A DNA stretch of 64,000 nucleotides. Origin: Nocardioides sp. JS614 (GTDB taxonomy: Bacteria > Actinomycetota > Actinomycetes > Propionibacteriales > Nocardioidaceae). Every line of letters begins with the position of its first letter. Within the stretch, counting starts at the first letter, position 1. This document shows positions 42,469 to 51,458 of the stretch, piece by piece. A program made the translations under genes and the position numbers. The stretch covers positions 2,170,001 to 2,234,000 of the forward strand of contig NC_008699.1 in NCBI RefSeq assembly GCF_000015265.1, in the 5' to 3' direction. The notes beneath the pieces were generated by a model. That model was not told the origin of the DNA, did no database searches, and saw only the letters and a program-made list of their open reading frames with translations.

Positions 42469-43116
42469 ATGCTTGACGCTCGGGTCCGTCGCGTCATCGC
42501 GCCGAGCCTCGACACGATCGCGGCCGGTCTCGACCGAGCCGGCGTCAAGCCGATGTGGCTCACCGTCGGGGGCCTCGGCGCAGGGCTGGGCGCGTGTGCT
42601 GCGGTGGCGACGGGCCAGTGGAGCGTCGGCCTGGTGTTGTGGCTGGTCAACAGGGTGTTGGACGGCTTGGACGGCCCCGTCGCCCGGAGGAACGGGGCCA
42701 CCGAGCTCGGCGGCTTCCTGGACATCGTCTTCGACTTCACGGTGTACGGCGGCTTCGTGGTGGCGGTCGCTGTCGCGGTCCCGGAAGCGCGCTTTGCGGC
42801 ACTGAGCCTGATGCTGGCCTACTACATCTCGGGGACCGCCCTGCTGTCGTTGTCCTCGCTGTTGGAGAAGCGTCGCATCGACGCAGGCCACGACGGCCGC
42901 TCGATCAGGTTCACCGGAGGCTTGGCCGAAGGCACCGAGACCGTTCTCGTCTACGTGCTCATCGCGCTGCTACCCGGTCGCGCCGAGACCGTGCTCTGGA
43001 TCTTCACCATCGTGGTCACCCTCACCGCCGTGCAGCGCATCGCCTCGGGCATCCGGCTCCTCACGCTGACGGAGAGCACGGCGCCGGCCCCTGCTGGCGT
43101 CCCATCCCACCGCTGA
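42469..43116 (+). CDS. CDP-alcohol phosphatidyltransferase family protein
   Basis: 215 aa from the ATG at 42469. The catalytic motif D-G-x2-A-R-x8-G-x3-D-x3-D is intact (DGLDGPVARRNG then GGFLDIVFDF). About five membrane segments. It synthesises a phospholipid head-group link; the alcohol acceptor is unknown. It heads an operon with an ABC importer. In E. coli a similar protein (YnjF) accompanies the ynjBCD transporter genes. Confidence 0.9.
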   Translation: MLDARVRRVIAPSLDTIAAGLDRAGVKPMWLTVGGLGAGLGACAAVATGQWSVGLVLWLVNRVLDGLDGPVARRNGATELGGFLDIVFDFTVYGGFVVAVAVAVPEARFAALSLMLAYYISGTALLSLSSLLEKRRIDAGHDGRSIRFTGGLAEGTETVLVYVLIALLPGRAETVLWIFTIVVTLTAVQRIASGIRLLTLTESTAPAPAGVPSHR

Positions 43117-43139
43117 CACCGGACAAGGAGAACACCCCG

Positions 43140-44414
43140 ATGCCAGGAATCACATTGCGGCCGAGCCGGCCCGTCCCGGCGCGCCGATCCCTGCGCTGGG
43201 CCGCCGTCGCAGCCGCCGCGACGTTGGGCCTGGCCGCCTGCGGCAACGGCGCCGCGTCGACGGCGCCGTCGGCGGGGGTGGACGCCACGGACTGGAGAAG
43301 CGTGGTGACGGCGGCCGACGGCCAGACCGTCAACTGGTACATGTGGGGCGGCGACTCCACTCTCAACGACTTCGTCAACGGGTACCTCTCCGACCAGCTC
43401 GCCAAGCAGGGCGTCACGCTGAACCAGGTCCCGATCGACGACACGGTGCAGGCCATCGACACCGTTCTCGGCGAGACCCAGGCCGGACGGGACGAGGGTT
43501 CGGTCGACCTCGTCTGGGTCAACGGCGAGAACTTCGCCACCGGCAAGCAGGCCGACCTGTGGTGGTGCCACTGGCCCTCCCAGCTGCCCAGTGCCAGCTT
43601 CGTCGACTTCACCGACGACGCGGTGACCCACGACTTCGGCGCGCCGGTCGAGGACTGCGAGGCTGCCTGGCAGCGAGCCGACTCCGCGCTCGTGTACCGG
43701 TCCGACCGGATCCGCGCCGCCGACGTGGCCTCGATCAGCGCGCTGTTCGACTGGGCCGCCGCTCATCCCGGAAGGTTCACCTACCCCGCGCCGCCGGACT
43801 TCACGGGCTCGATGGCGGTGCGCACGATCCTCTACGACACGATCGGGGGACCGGACAGTCTCCTCGGGGTGTTCGACGAGGACAAGTACGCGAGCGCGGC
43901 GCCGCAGCTGTGGCGGCGCCTGGACGACCTGCGTCCTTCACTGTGGCGGCAGGGGACGACCTATCCCCAGAGCCAGGCGCAGGTCGAGCAGATGTACGCA
44001 GACGGCGAGATCGACGCCTACTTCACCTACGGACCCGGAGCGATCGGGGACAAGGTCGCCAAGGGGATCTACCCCGCCGCGACCCGCGAGGCGGTTCCCT
44101 CGGTCGGCAACATCGGCAACGTCAGCTTCGTGGCCATCCCGAAGAACGCTGCGCACCCGGCTGCCGCGCTGGTGCTCGCCAATCTCCTGCAGGATCCGCA
44201 GACCCAGCTCGAGCTCTACCGCGCCACCGGGGCCTACCCCGCCGTCGACCTGGACAAGGTGCCCCCCGCCGTCCGGGCGGACTTCGCGGCCGTGCCGTCG
44301 AGTGAAGCGGTGCTGCCGCTGGACGAGCTGAGCGCCCGCGGGCAGCCCGAGCTGGCCAGCGACTACGTCACCAGGCTGGAGCGGGACTGGAAGACCGAGG
44401 TGCTGCAGAGGTGA
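43140..44414 (+). CDS. ABC transporter substrate-binding lipoprotein (YnjB-like)
   Basis: 424 aa, AAGGAG upstream of the ATG. Lipobox LGLAACGN for lipidation at Cys. The periplasmic-binding fold is visible: VNWYMWGGDSTLNDFVNGYLS, DLVWVNGENFATGKQADLWW, MYADGEIDAYFTYGPGAIGDKVAKGIYP and SFVAIPKNAAHPAAALVLANLLQDPQTQLELY. It overlaps the permease gene by 4 bp. The substrate is not known even for YnjB. Confidence 0.9.
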   Translation: MPGITLRPSRPVPARRSLRWAAVAAAATLGLAACGNGAASTAPSAGVDATDWRSVVTAADGQTVNWYMWGGDSTLNDFVNGYLSDQLAKQGVTLNQVPIDDTVQAIDTVLGETQAGRDEGSVDLVWVNGENFATGKQADLWWCHWPSQLPSASFVDFTDDAVTHDFGAPVEDCEAAWQRADSALVYRSDRIRAADVASISALFDWAAAHPGRFTYPAPPDFTGSMAVRTILYDTIGGPDSLLGVFDEDKYASAAPQLWRRLDDLRPSLWRQGTTYPQSQAQVEQMYADGEIDAYFTYGPGAIGDKVAKGIYPAATREAVPSVGNIGNVSFVAIPKNAAHPAAALVLANLLQDPQTQLELYRATGAYPAVDLDKVPPAVRADFAAVPSSEAVLPLDELSARGQPELASDYVTRLERDWKTEVLQR

Positions 44415-45292
44415 GCTCCCAGGTCGGCAGGACCGCCCTGGCGATCCGGCTCCTTCCGGCGCTCGCGGTCATCACGGTCTTCCTCGGCGCGGGCATGTGG
44501 TTCGCCGTCGCCCAGAGCCTGGGCTACCAGCCCTACCTGCCGACGGTCCGCGGCGAGGGGCTGACGCTCGCGGCGTACGTCGACCTCCTCCACGACCCGG
44601 CCGTGGGGCCCGCCATCGCGCTGACCTTGCGGGTGGCCGTCGCCTCGACGTTCACGGCAGCCGTCCTGGGCACCGGTCTGGCCCTGCTGATCTACCGCCT
44701 GGGGCGGGGCCGGGTCTGGGCGGCCCGGCTGGTGCAGGTCAACCTCGCGACCCCTCACGTCGTCGGCGCACTGGCCATGCTGCTGCTGCTGTCTCAGACC
44801 GGGCTGGTGTCGCGCCTGTCCCACTCCGTGGGGATCGTCGGTTCGCCGGCGGGCTTTCCCGAGCTCACGTCCGATCGGCTGGGCCTCGGGATCGCCCTCG
44901 AATACGTCTGGAAGGAGACCCCGTTCATCTCCCTGCTGGTGCTGGCCGCCCTGGGCCGGGCGTCGGACGAGCTCGGCCGCGCCGCACGGGTGCTCGGCGC
45001 GCGACGCTGGCAGCGATTCCGGCACGTCACCCTCCCCGTGATCGCGCCCTCGCTGATGGCGGGCACGGTGCTGGTGTTCGCGTTCGCCGCCGGCTCCTAC
45101 GAGGTGCCGCGTCTGCTCGGCCGCCCCTACCCGGCCACCGTCTCGGCGCTCGCCTACGAGTACTACACCGACGCCGACCTGGCCGCGCGTCCGCAAGCCA
45201 TGGCGCTTGCCATGGTCGCGACGGTGATCAGCGTGGCGGGTGCGGCGGGGTACGTCTTGCTGTTCACCCGCCTCGTGCGGAGACCACTGTGA
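44411..45292 (+). CDS. ABC transporter permease (first half of YnjC-like pair)
   Basis: 293 aa with six membrane segments. The cytoplasmic EAA-like loop is ELGRAARVLGARRWQRFRHVTLPVIAPSLMAG. It overlaps both neighbours by 4 bp. In E. coli YnjC the two permease halves are one long chain; here they are two genes. Confidence 0.92.
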   Translation: MSSQVGRTALAIRLLPALAVITVFLGAGMWFAVAQSLGYQPYLPTVRGEGLTLAAYVDLLHDPAVGPAIALTLRVAVASTFTAAVLGTGLALLIYRLGRGRVWAARLVQVNLATPHVVGALAMLLLLSQTGLVSRLSHSVGIVGSPAGFPELTSDRLGLGIALEYVWKETPFISLLVLAALGRASDELGRAARVLGARRWQRFRHVTLPVIAPSLMAGTVLVFAFAAGSYEVPRLLGRPYPATVSALAYEYYTDADLAARPQAMALAMVATVISVAGAAGYVLLFTRLVRRPL

Positions 45293-46104
45293 CCACCGCC
45301 TCGCCATGGCGGGGTCGCGTCTGGGTGCTGGGAGCGGTCGTGCTGCTCTGGGCGCCCTTCCTCCCGCTGCTGCTCCGGGCCGTCGCCGCGAACTCGCCCT
45401 ATCCCGAGGTCGTCCCGTCCACGTTCACCGGGCGCGGGCTGGTGCAGGCCTTCGCCCCCTCCGGGCGGGTGCTCGAGGGGCTGGTGCTCTCCGTGCTGAC
45501 GGCGAGCGTGGTGGCCGTCCTGGCGTGCGCCGTCGCCTGGCCGGCCGGTCGCGCCCTGGGGCAGCACCGGTTCCGTGGCCGGGGCTTCATCAAACTGCTG
45601 CTGCTCGCGCCGGTCGTCGTGCCACCGATGGCCGCGACCATGGGTCTGCAGGTCTTCTTCATCCGCCTCGGTCTCGCCCACACCCCGTTCGGCGTGGCGC
45701 TGGTGCAGCTGGTCCCGGCGCTTCCCTACGCGATCTTCGTCCTCGAGGCGGGCTTCGCGAACTTCGACCGCTCCTACGAGCGGCAGGCCCGAGCGCTCGG
45801 CGCCCGACGGCTGCGCCGCTGGTGGTCACTGACGCTCCCGCTGATGCTGCCCTGGCTGGTCGCTGCCGCCGTGCTCGCCTTCCTCGTCTCCTGGAGCGAC
45901 TACACGCTGACCCTGCTGGTGGGTGGGGGACAGGTGCAGACCCTGCCGATCCTGCTGTTCGCCGCTGTGGGTTCGTCCGACACGACCCTGGCTGCGTCGC
46001 TGGCGCTGCTGGTGATGCTGCCGCCGATCGTGCTGACCGCTGCCGCGGCCAGGCAGCTGTCCGGGGGGGCTCCTGCCGAGATCGCGATCGGAGGTCTGGG
46101 ATGA
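45289..46104 (+). CDS. ABC transporter permease (second half)
   Basis: 271 aa, GTG start overlapping the previous stop. Six membrane segments and an EAA loop (SYERQARALGARRLRRWWSLTLPLMLPWLVAA). It pairs with the preceding permease as a heterodimer. Confidence 0.92.
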   Translation: MTTASPWRGRVWVLGAVVLLWAPFLPLLLRAVAANSPYPEVVPSTFTGRGLVQAFAPSGRVLEGLVLSVLTASVVAVLACAVAWPAGRALGQHRFRGRGFIKLLLLAPVVVPPMAATMGLQVFFIRLGLAHTPFGVALVQLVPALPYAIFVLEAGFANFDRSYERQARALGARRLRRWWSLTLPLMLPWLVAAAVLAFLVSWSDYTLTLLVGGGQVQTLPILLFAAVGSSDTTLAASLALLVMLPPIVLTAAAARQLSGGAPAEIAIGGLG

Positions 46105-47189
46105 CCGGCGCGGTGATCGGCGCCCGGGTGCGCCTGGCCGGCCTGTCGAAGACGTACGACGGCGTGTGCGCCGTCGAGCAGGCGGACCTCGAGCTCGCAC
46201 CGGGCTCGTTCACCGCGCTGCTCGGACCCTCGGGCTGCGGCAAGAGCACGCTGCTGGCGATGGTGGCCGGGCTGGAGCGGCCCGACGCGGGTGAGGTCAT
46301 CCTCGATGGTGCGCAGGTCACCGCCGCGCCGGCGGAGTCCCGGCCGATCGGGCTGGTGTTCCAGAAGCCGCTGCTGTTCCCGCACCTCACCGCCGTGGAC
46401 AACGTCGCCTTCGGGCTGCGGATGCGCCGCGTCCCCCGGCGCCGAGCACGTCAGCTGGCTCACGAGATGCTCGAGCGCGTTCAGCTCCGCGATCTCGGCC
46501 ACCGCCGCGTGGGCGAGCTCTCCGGCGGACAGGAACAGCGGGTAGCTCTTTCGCGCGCGCTGGTGCTGGAACCGCGGCTGCTCCTGCTCGACGAGCCGTT
46601 CTCCCAGCTCGACGCGGTCCTGCGCGAGCAGATGCGGGCGATGGTGCGGGAGCTGGCCAGCGAGCTCAAACTCACCACGCTGTTCGTCACCCACGACCGG
46701 GCCGAGGCGCTCGACGTGGCTGACGAGATCGCGCTGATGCTCGACGGGCGGGTCGCCGGGCAGGCGCTGCCGGAGGTCTTCTACACACGTCCGCCCAGCC
46801 TGGCCGCGGCCAGGTTCTTCGGCGTGACCAACGAGCTGACCGGCCGCGTGGAGGCCGGGGTCTTCCGGGCGCCGGGCGTCCGCGGTGGGCTGGCGGTCGA
46901 CGACTCGACACCGGGGGGCCCCGCGGTGCTCGTCGTGAGGCCCGAGCGGCTGCGGATCACCTCGGGCCCGGCACCCGATCGGGCTGTGGCCTCGAGGGGC
47001 GTCACGACGACGGGGATGGTGCTCGGGACTCGGTTCGCGGGTACTCACCAATTGGTGGACGTGCAGACCGACAGCGGAGCCGCGCTGGTCGCGCACCACC
47101 CGGTCGAGCTGCCCGTACTGGCGGGGAGCACGGTGACGATCGGGCTCGACCCCGGCGCCGGCTCCGTCTTCGCGGTGGGCCCCGGGTGA
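46101..47189 (+). CDS. ABC transporter ATP-binding protein (YnjD/PotA type)
   Basis: 362 aa. Walker A GPSGCGKST, Q-loop VFQKPLLFPHLT, signature LSGGQEQRVALSRAL, Walker B LLLLDEPFSQLD, H-loop VTHDRAEALD. The C-terminal TOBE-like region (about 270-360) suggests regulation or structural packing. It drives the importer formed with the two upstream permeases. Confidence 0.94.
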   Translation: MTGAVIGARVRLAGLSKTYDGVCAVEQADLELAPGSFTALLGPSGCGKSTLLAMVAGLERPDAGEVILDGAQVTAAPAESRPIGLVFQKPLLFPHLTAVDNVAFGLRMRRVPRRRARQLAHEMLERVQLRDLGHRRVGELSGGQEQRVALSRALVLEPRLLLLDEPFSQLDAVLREQMRAMVRELASELKLTTLFVTHDRAEALDVADEIALMLDGRVAGQALPEVFYTRPPSLAAARFFGVTNELTGRVEAGVFRAPGVRGGLAVDDSTPGGPAVLVVRPERLRITSGPAPDRAVASRGVTTTGMVLGTRFAGTHQLVDVQTDSGAALVAHHPVELPVLAGSTVTIGLDPGAGSVFAVGPG

Positions 47190-47863
47190 GCAGGGGCGTT
47201 TGGCTGCGCCTCGGGCTGCTCGTCAGCCTGATCGGGCTGCTGGCGGCGGCGACACTCCTGACCGACGCGCCGACCATGAGCCAGATCCATGATTGGACGG
47301 ATGCGGCCGGTTGGGCGGGGGTGTTCGTCTTCGTGCTGGTCTACGTCGTCTTCGCGCTGATCCCGGTCCCGAAGGCGGTGCTCACCTTGGCCGCGGGGGC
47401 TCTCTACGGTGTGCCCCTGGGCGCCGCCCTCGCCCTGGTCGGCGCGACCACGGGGGCAGGCGTGGCCTTCGGCGCGGCTCGGCTCCTGGGCCGGGACGCG
47501 GTGACTCGGCTCGAGGGACGACGGCTGGCCTGGCTCGACGACGTGCTCGCGCGCCGCGGCTTCCTGGCGGTCCTGGGGCTGCGGCTGGTGCCGCTGGTGC
47601 CCTACACCGTCCTGAACTACGGCGCGGGCGTGACCGGGGTCCGCTGGCGGTCCTACCTGCTCGCCACGATCCTCGGCATGAGCCCCGGCGCGACGCTCTA
47701 CGCGACCCTGGGCGCACATAGCGACGAGCCCGCGTCCTGGCCGTTCGTCCTGGCGGGCGCGGGGCTGGCGGTGCTCTCCGTGCTCACCGCTGGGGTGGCC
47801 TGGTGGCGGCCACGGAGGGGAACGACGAGTGGAGCCGCCGTCGCTCCGGCGGACCGCGAGTGA
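47186..47863 (+). CDS. TVP38/TMEM64 (SNARE-associated) membrane protein
   Basis: 225 aa, GTG start overlapping the ATPase stop. LVYVVFALIPVPKAVLTLAAGALYGVPLGAALALVGATTGAGVAFGAARLLGRD and GLRLVPLVPYTVLNYGAGVTGVRWRSYLLATILGMSPG are the VTT-domain core, related to DedA and E. coli YdjX/YdjZ. Last clear gene of the operon. Confidence 0.9.
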   Translation: MSRGVWLRLGLLVSLIGLLAAATLLTDAPTMSQIHDWTDAAGWAGVFVFVLVYVVFALIPVPKAVLTLAAGALYGVPLGAALALVGATTGAGVAFGAARLLGRDAVTRLEGRRLAWLDDVLARRGFLAVLGLRLVPLVPYTVLNYGAGVTGVRWRSYLLATILGMSPGATLYATLGAHSDEPASWPFVLAGAGLAVLSVLTAGVAWWRPRRGTTSGAAVAPADRE

Positions 47864-48201
47864 CCCGGCGCGACCGTACGCCCGCCGCGGGCCGGGCGTC
47901 CGACCGGGCCACCACGTCCGAGGAGATTCCCATCCAGCAGAGCGTCACCGTGTCCGTCGACCTCGTCCGCTCCGACTCGTTCGGCCGGCCGGTGCGTCTG
48001 GGGGACGTCCTGGCGGGTCATCATCGGGCGACCGTCGTCGGAGGATCGGCGGACTACCAGGCTCGCTGGCTGTGCGAGGAGAAGGGCGTCACGATCCCGC
48101 TGCTGCTCGACTCGGGCCGGGCGGTCGCCTACGCCGTTCTCCGAGGTGCGAGCCGTGGCCGAGTCGCCGGGTTGATCCTGAGCCGGCGCCGGCTGGTGCC
48201 C
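47860..48201 (+). other. Coupled reading frame of doubtful status, possible redoxin-like remnant
   Basis: A GTG at 47860 overlaps the TVP38 stop. The frame reads well for about 100 codons (VSVDLVRSDSFGRPVRLGDVL, ATVVGGSADYQARWLCEEKG, IPLLLDSGRAVAYAVL), vaguely like a peroxiredoxin-like domain but without the active-site Cys motif. It has no stop before the convergent oxidoreductase gene and runs on antisense to it until 49674. A gene that lost its end is the likeliest reading; only the part before 48202 is listed. Confidence 0.3.
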
Positions 48202-49578
48202 TCACCCGATCGGCAGGTCGCGCAGGGCGTCCTGGATCCCGCGGTGGAAGGTCGGGTAGGCCCAGATCATGTGGCGCAGCTGCTCGACCGGCACCCGGCC
48301 GTGGATGGCGACCGCCAGGGCGCCGAGCACCTCGCCGCCGACCGGACCCGCGGACGTGGCGCCGACCAACAGCCCGGTGTCGGTGTCCATGACCAGCTTG
48401 ATCAGGCCGTGGCTGCCGGCCTTGTGCAGCCAGCCCCGGGCGGTGTGCTGCAGGTTCGCGGTGCCGACCGCGACCGCCAGGCCCTGCTCGCGGGCCTGTG
48501 CCTCGCTCAGGCCGACCGACCCGACCTCGGGGTCGGTGAACGTCACCCGAGGCAGCGCGCGGTACTCCGCCTCGGGCGTCGGACGGCCGAGGACGTCGGC
48601 GACGACGAGGTCGGCCTGATAGGTCGCGACATGGGTGAAGGCACCCTTGCCGGTGACGTCGCCGACCGCCCAGACCCCGTCCGCGACCCGCATCCGCTCA
48701 TCGACCGGCAGGGCCCGCAGGCCCGGTTCGAGCTCGAGGGCCCGGAGCATCTCGGGTGCGACCTGCGGCCGCCGGCCGGTGGCGACCAGCAGCCCTTCCG
48801 CGGTGACATCGTCACCGTTGTCGAGCCGGATCGCGAACGTACCGCCGGCGTAGCCGACCTGGGTGGCAGCTCGGCCGGCAAGGACGGTGATCCCCTCGGA
48901 TCGGAAGGTGTCTGCCAGCAGCGCGGACACCTCCGGCTCCTCGGCCGGCAGGATGCGTTCGGCTGCCTCGACGACCGTGACCTCCACCTCGAACCGGGCG
49001 AAGGCCTGGCCGATCTCCACGCCGATCGCGCCGCCGCCGAGGACGACGAGGGAGGCGGGCAGGTCCTTGGCGCTGACCGCCTCGCGGTTCGTCCAGAACG
49101 GCGTGTCCGCCAGCCCGTCGATGGGCGGCGCGACCGAGCTGGTGCCGGTGGCGAGCACGATCCCACGCCGCGCCTCGATCACGCCGACGCCCTCGACGGA
49201 CACGCTGCGGGGCCCCAGGACGGTCGCCGCGCCGCGCACGAAGCGGCCCCCCTTGCCGGTGAATCGGTCGACGGCGACCTGGTCGTTCCAGTCGTCGGTG
49301 GCCTCGTGGCGGATCCGGTCGGCGACCGGCGTCCAGTCGGGTCGTACGTCGACGGTGCCGGACATGCCGGGGATCCGGCTCGCCTCGGCGATCAGGTTGG
49401 CCGCGCGGATCATCATCTTGCTGGGGATGCAACCCCAGTAGGGGCACTCGCCGCCGACAAGCTCGGCCTCGATGCCGACCACGTCGAGACCGGCCTCGGC
49501 GAGGGAGCCGGCGACGGCCTCGCCACCGACACCCATGCCGACCACCACGATGTCGGCCCGGGTCGTCGGCCCGGTCAC
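48202..49578 (-). CDS. Pyridine nucleotide-disulfide oxidoreductase (Lpd/MerA-like)
   Basis: 458 aa. FAD site IVVVGMGVGGEAVAGSLAEAG, redox-active disulfide GGECPYWGCIPSK (Cys-x4-Cys), NAD(P) site VVLGGGAIGVEIGQAFARF, second FAD motif VWAVGDVTGKGAFTHVATYQA, and the C-terminal dimer motif WAYPTFHRGI. It lacks the extra C-terminal cysteines of MerA. A gene for a similar enzyme is at 61905. It is coupled (4-bp overlap) downstream of the DUF427 gene. Confidence 0.92.
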   Translation of the reverse strand: MTGPTTRADIVVVGMGVGGEAVAGSLAEAGLDVVGIEAELVGGECPYWGCIPSKMMIRAANLIAEASRIPGMSGTVDVRPDWTPVADRIRHEATDDWNDQVAVDRFTGKGGRFVRGAATVLGPRSVSVEGVGVIEARRGIVLATGTSSVAPPIDGLADTPFWTNREAVSAKDLPASLVVLGGGAIGVEIGQAFARFEVEVTVVEAAERILPAEEPEVSALLADTFRSEGITVLAGRAATQVGYAGGTFAIRLDNGDDVTAEGLLVATGRRPQVAPEMLRALELEPGLRALPVDERMRVADGVWAVGDVTGKGAFTHVATYQADLVVADVLGRPTPEAEYRALPRVTFTDPEVGSVGLSEAQAREQGLAVAVGTANLQHTARGWLHKAGSHGLIKLVMDTDTGLLVGATSAGPVGGEVLGALAVAIHGRVPVEQLRHMIWAYPTFHRGIQDALRDLPIG

Positions 49579-49883
49579 CGTGCTGCCTCGGCCGGCGCCT
49601 CGACGACCCGGACGCCCTGCCAGAAGGCGACGCGCCCGCCGATCTCCTCAGCTGCCGGCGACGGCGAGGGGTAGTACCACGCGGAGTCCGGGGCGACGGC
49701 CCCGTCGACGACGACGGAGTAGTAGGAAGCCCGTCCCTTCCAGGGACACAGGGAGTGGGTGTCGGAGGGCACGATGAACTCGTGTCGCACCGACTCCTCG
49801 GGGAAGTAGTGGTTGCCCTCCAGGACCACGGTGCTCTCGCTCTCGGCGATGACGGCTCCGTTGAAGACGGCCTGCATTCTCAT
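49575..49883 (-). CDS. DUF427 family protein
   Basis: 102 aa from 49883, with AAGGAG 7 bases upstream. The DUF427 pattern is plain: AVFNGAVIAESESTVVLEGNHYFPEESV, HSLCPWKGRASYYSVVVDG, SAWYYPSPSPAAEEIGGRVAFW. Function unknown; these small beta-barrel proteins often sit near redox genes. It overlaps both ccdA and the oxidoreductase gene by 4 bp. Confidence 0.92.
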   Translation of the reverse strand: MRMQAVFNGAVIAESESTVVLEGNHYFPEESVRHEFIVPSDTHSLCPWKGRASYYSVVVDGAVAPDSAWYYPSPSPAAEEIGGRVAFWQGVRVVEAPAEAAR

Positions 49884-50788
49884 GAGTTCTCCTTGATGGT
49901 GTCTGACGGTCGGAGGACGGGGTCGGGTACGTCGACGGCCGGCGGTGGTCGCGATCGGCGGCGCCGCGGCAGGAGGGCCGCCACCAGAAGCGCGCCGAGC
50001 ACGAGGGCGAAGCCGGTGGTCCCGACGGCCTCGACCCGGTCGGCGAGCCACCGCTGGATCGAGGCCGCCTGCTCCACGACGGCGTCGCGGCCCGCGTCGG
50101 CGTGGAGCACGCGCAGCTCCCAGATGCCGTACCAGGCGACATAGCCTCCGGCCAGCACGAGGACGAGACCTCCGACGCGCGGAAGCACCCCGCCGATGCT
50201 GCGCACCCGGTTGACCAAGCCGCCCCTGGCGAGCGCGGTCGCCATCGCGGCCGCGCCCACCACGAAGCCCATGCCCGCGGCGTACGCCACGAAGAGGACG
50301 AGTCCCTGGGCCGGCGACCCGGATCTGAAGCTGGTGACCACCACTGCCAGGAACGGCGCGATCGTGCACCCCAGCGACGCGACGGCGTAGCTGGCACCGA
50401 ACCCGGTCATCGACAGCCAGCTCGCCGTCACCGGCCGCGCGTTCGCGCCGCGGGTGAGACGGATCGCCGGCAGCCGGCGTCCCAGCAGGACCCAGAGGCC
50501 GGCCACGGCGACCAGCAGGCCCAGCGCGACCGTGAAGCCGGGGAGATAGGACTGGACCGAGGCTGCCACCGGAGCCACCGCGATCCCGAACACGCCGAAG
50601 ACCACGGTGAAGCCCATCGTGAGCGCTGCGGTCGCGCGCATCGCTCGCAGCAGGGCTGTCCGGCGCGGCAGCTGCTGGTGGTCGAGCACGAACAGCGAGA
50701 GGTAGGCCGGGAGCAGGGCGAACCCGCACGGGTTGACCGCAGCGAGCATCCCCGCGCCGAGCGCGAGTCCCAACGACCCGGAGTCCAC
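49880..50788 (-). CDS. ccdA: Cytochrome c biogenesis/thiol transporter CcdA
   Basis: 302 aa. LGAGMLAAVNPCGFALLPAYLSLFVL is the first CcdA helix with its Cys-Gly; the second Cys is in YAVASLGCTIAPFLAVV. Six core membrane segments plus a C-terminal extension (GRDAVVEQAASIQRWLADR). It carries reducing power across the membrane to an outer thioredoxin-like protein, presumably the TlpA-like lipoprotein encoded 1 bp upstream. Confidence 0.93.
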   Translation of the reverse strand: MDSGSLGLALGAGMLAAVNPCGFALLPAYLSLFVLDHQQLPRRTALLRAMRATAALTMGFTVVFGVFGIAVAPVAASVQSYLPGFTVALGLLVAVAGLWVLLGRRLPAIRLTRGANARPVTASWLSMTGFGASYAVASLGCTIAPFLAVVVTSFRSGSPAQGLVLFVAYAAGMGFVVGAAAMATALARGGLVNRVRSIGGVLPRVGGLVLVLAGGYVAWYGIWELRVLHADAGRDAVVEQAASIQRWLADRVEAVGTTGFALVLGALLVAALLPRRRRSRPPPAVDVPDPVLRPSDTIKENS

Positions 50789-50789
50789 C

Positions 50790-51299
50790 TCAGCCCGCCA
50801 GCTGCGCGACGAGATCGTTCAGCTCGCCGTCGTCCAGGTAGCCCTCCGAGATGATCTCCCCGTCCGCCGCGATCACCGTGTACGTGCTCTGGGCGGTCAC
50901 CCGGAACTGCCGCCACACCTCGCCCTGGGGGTCGACCAGGTGCGTCACGTCCGGAATCTGGTCGGCGACCCGCTCGATGGCAGCCGCGGAGTCCAGGCCG
51001 CCGACCCCGACGACAGCGACCTCGCCGTCGTACTGCTCCGCCAGCCGGGAGACGTTGACGCTCTGGGCGCGGCAGGTCGCGCACCAGGGCGCCCAGAACC
51101 ACAGCACCGCGGGCTCGCCCTCGAGCTCGGCGCCATCGAAGGTCTCGCCCGTCAGCGTGGTGGCCGAGAAGTCGAGGTCAGCGAACTTGCCCATCCCGAT
51201 CGGGGCGGCGTCTCCGGCCCCGCCGTCCGCGCCCGACCCGGCACCGCATGCGGTCGCGGTGAACAGGACGGCGGCGAGCACGGCGGACATCCAGCGCAT
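50790..51299 (-). CDS. TlpA-like thioredoxin-fold lipoprotein
   Basis: 169 aa. Lipobox (LFTATACGAG) for anchoring outside the membrane. Redox motif in LWFWAPWCATCRAQSVNV (Cys-Ala-Thr-Cys). Cis-Pro region is replaced by QSTYTVIAADG, where a Thr precedes the usual Pro position, so the cis-Pro may be missing. It is likely the CcdA partner. A CRP-type box lies 33 bp upstream of the start. The gap to the next gene (51300-51458) shows no gene. Confidence 0.9.
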   Translation of the reverse strand: MRWMSAVLAAVLFTATACGAGSGADGGAGDAAPIGMGKFADLDFSATTLTGETFDGAELEGEPAVLWFWAPWCATCRAQSVNVSRLAEQYDGEVAVVGVGGLDSAAAIERVADQIPDVTHLVDPQGEVWRQFRVTAQSTYTVIAADGEIISEGYLDDGELNDLVAQLAG

Positions 51300-51332
51300 G
51301 GCCCGATTCTGCAGAGGATGCGACGCGTGTTC

Positions 51333-51348
51333 TGTGAGCGCGCTTACC
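51333..51348. promoter_or_regulatory. CRP-type box (TGTGA-GCGCGC-TTACC)
   Basis: Upstream of the TlpA-like gene (minus strand). Same 5-6-5 shape and GCGCG core as the boxes near 42246 and 60162. Confidence 0.4.
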
Positions 51349-51458
51349 TCAGGGCGACTCGTCCCCGTCGCACGCTGTCGGGTCGATCGGCATCGGTCCG
51401 GCCTGCCGCGCGGGTGGTCCCGGGCGCGCCGTGCGGGCTGGACGGCGCACCCGGGCGC

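Noticed and set aside
42452..42469. Possible sixth member of the TTCAY regulon before the CDP-alcohol gene
   Set aside because: A CTACGGT -10-like block lies 8 bp before the ATG, but no TTCAY repeats occur at the required distance.
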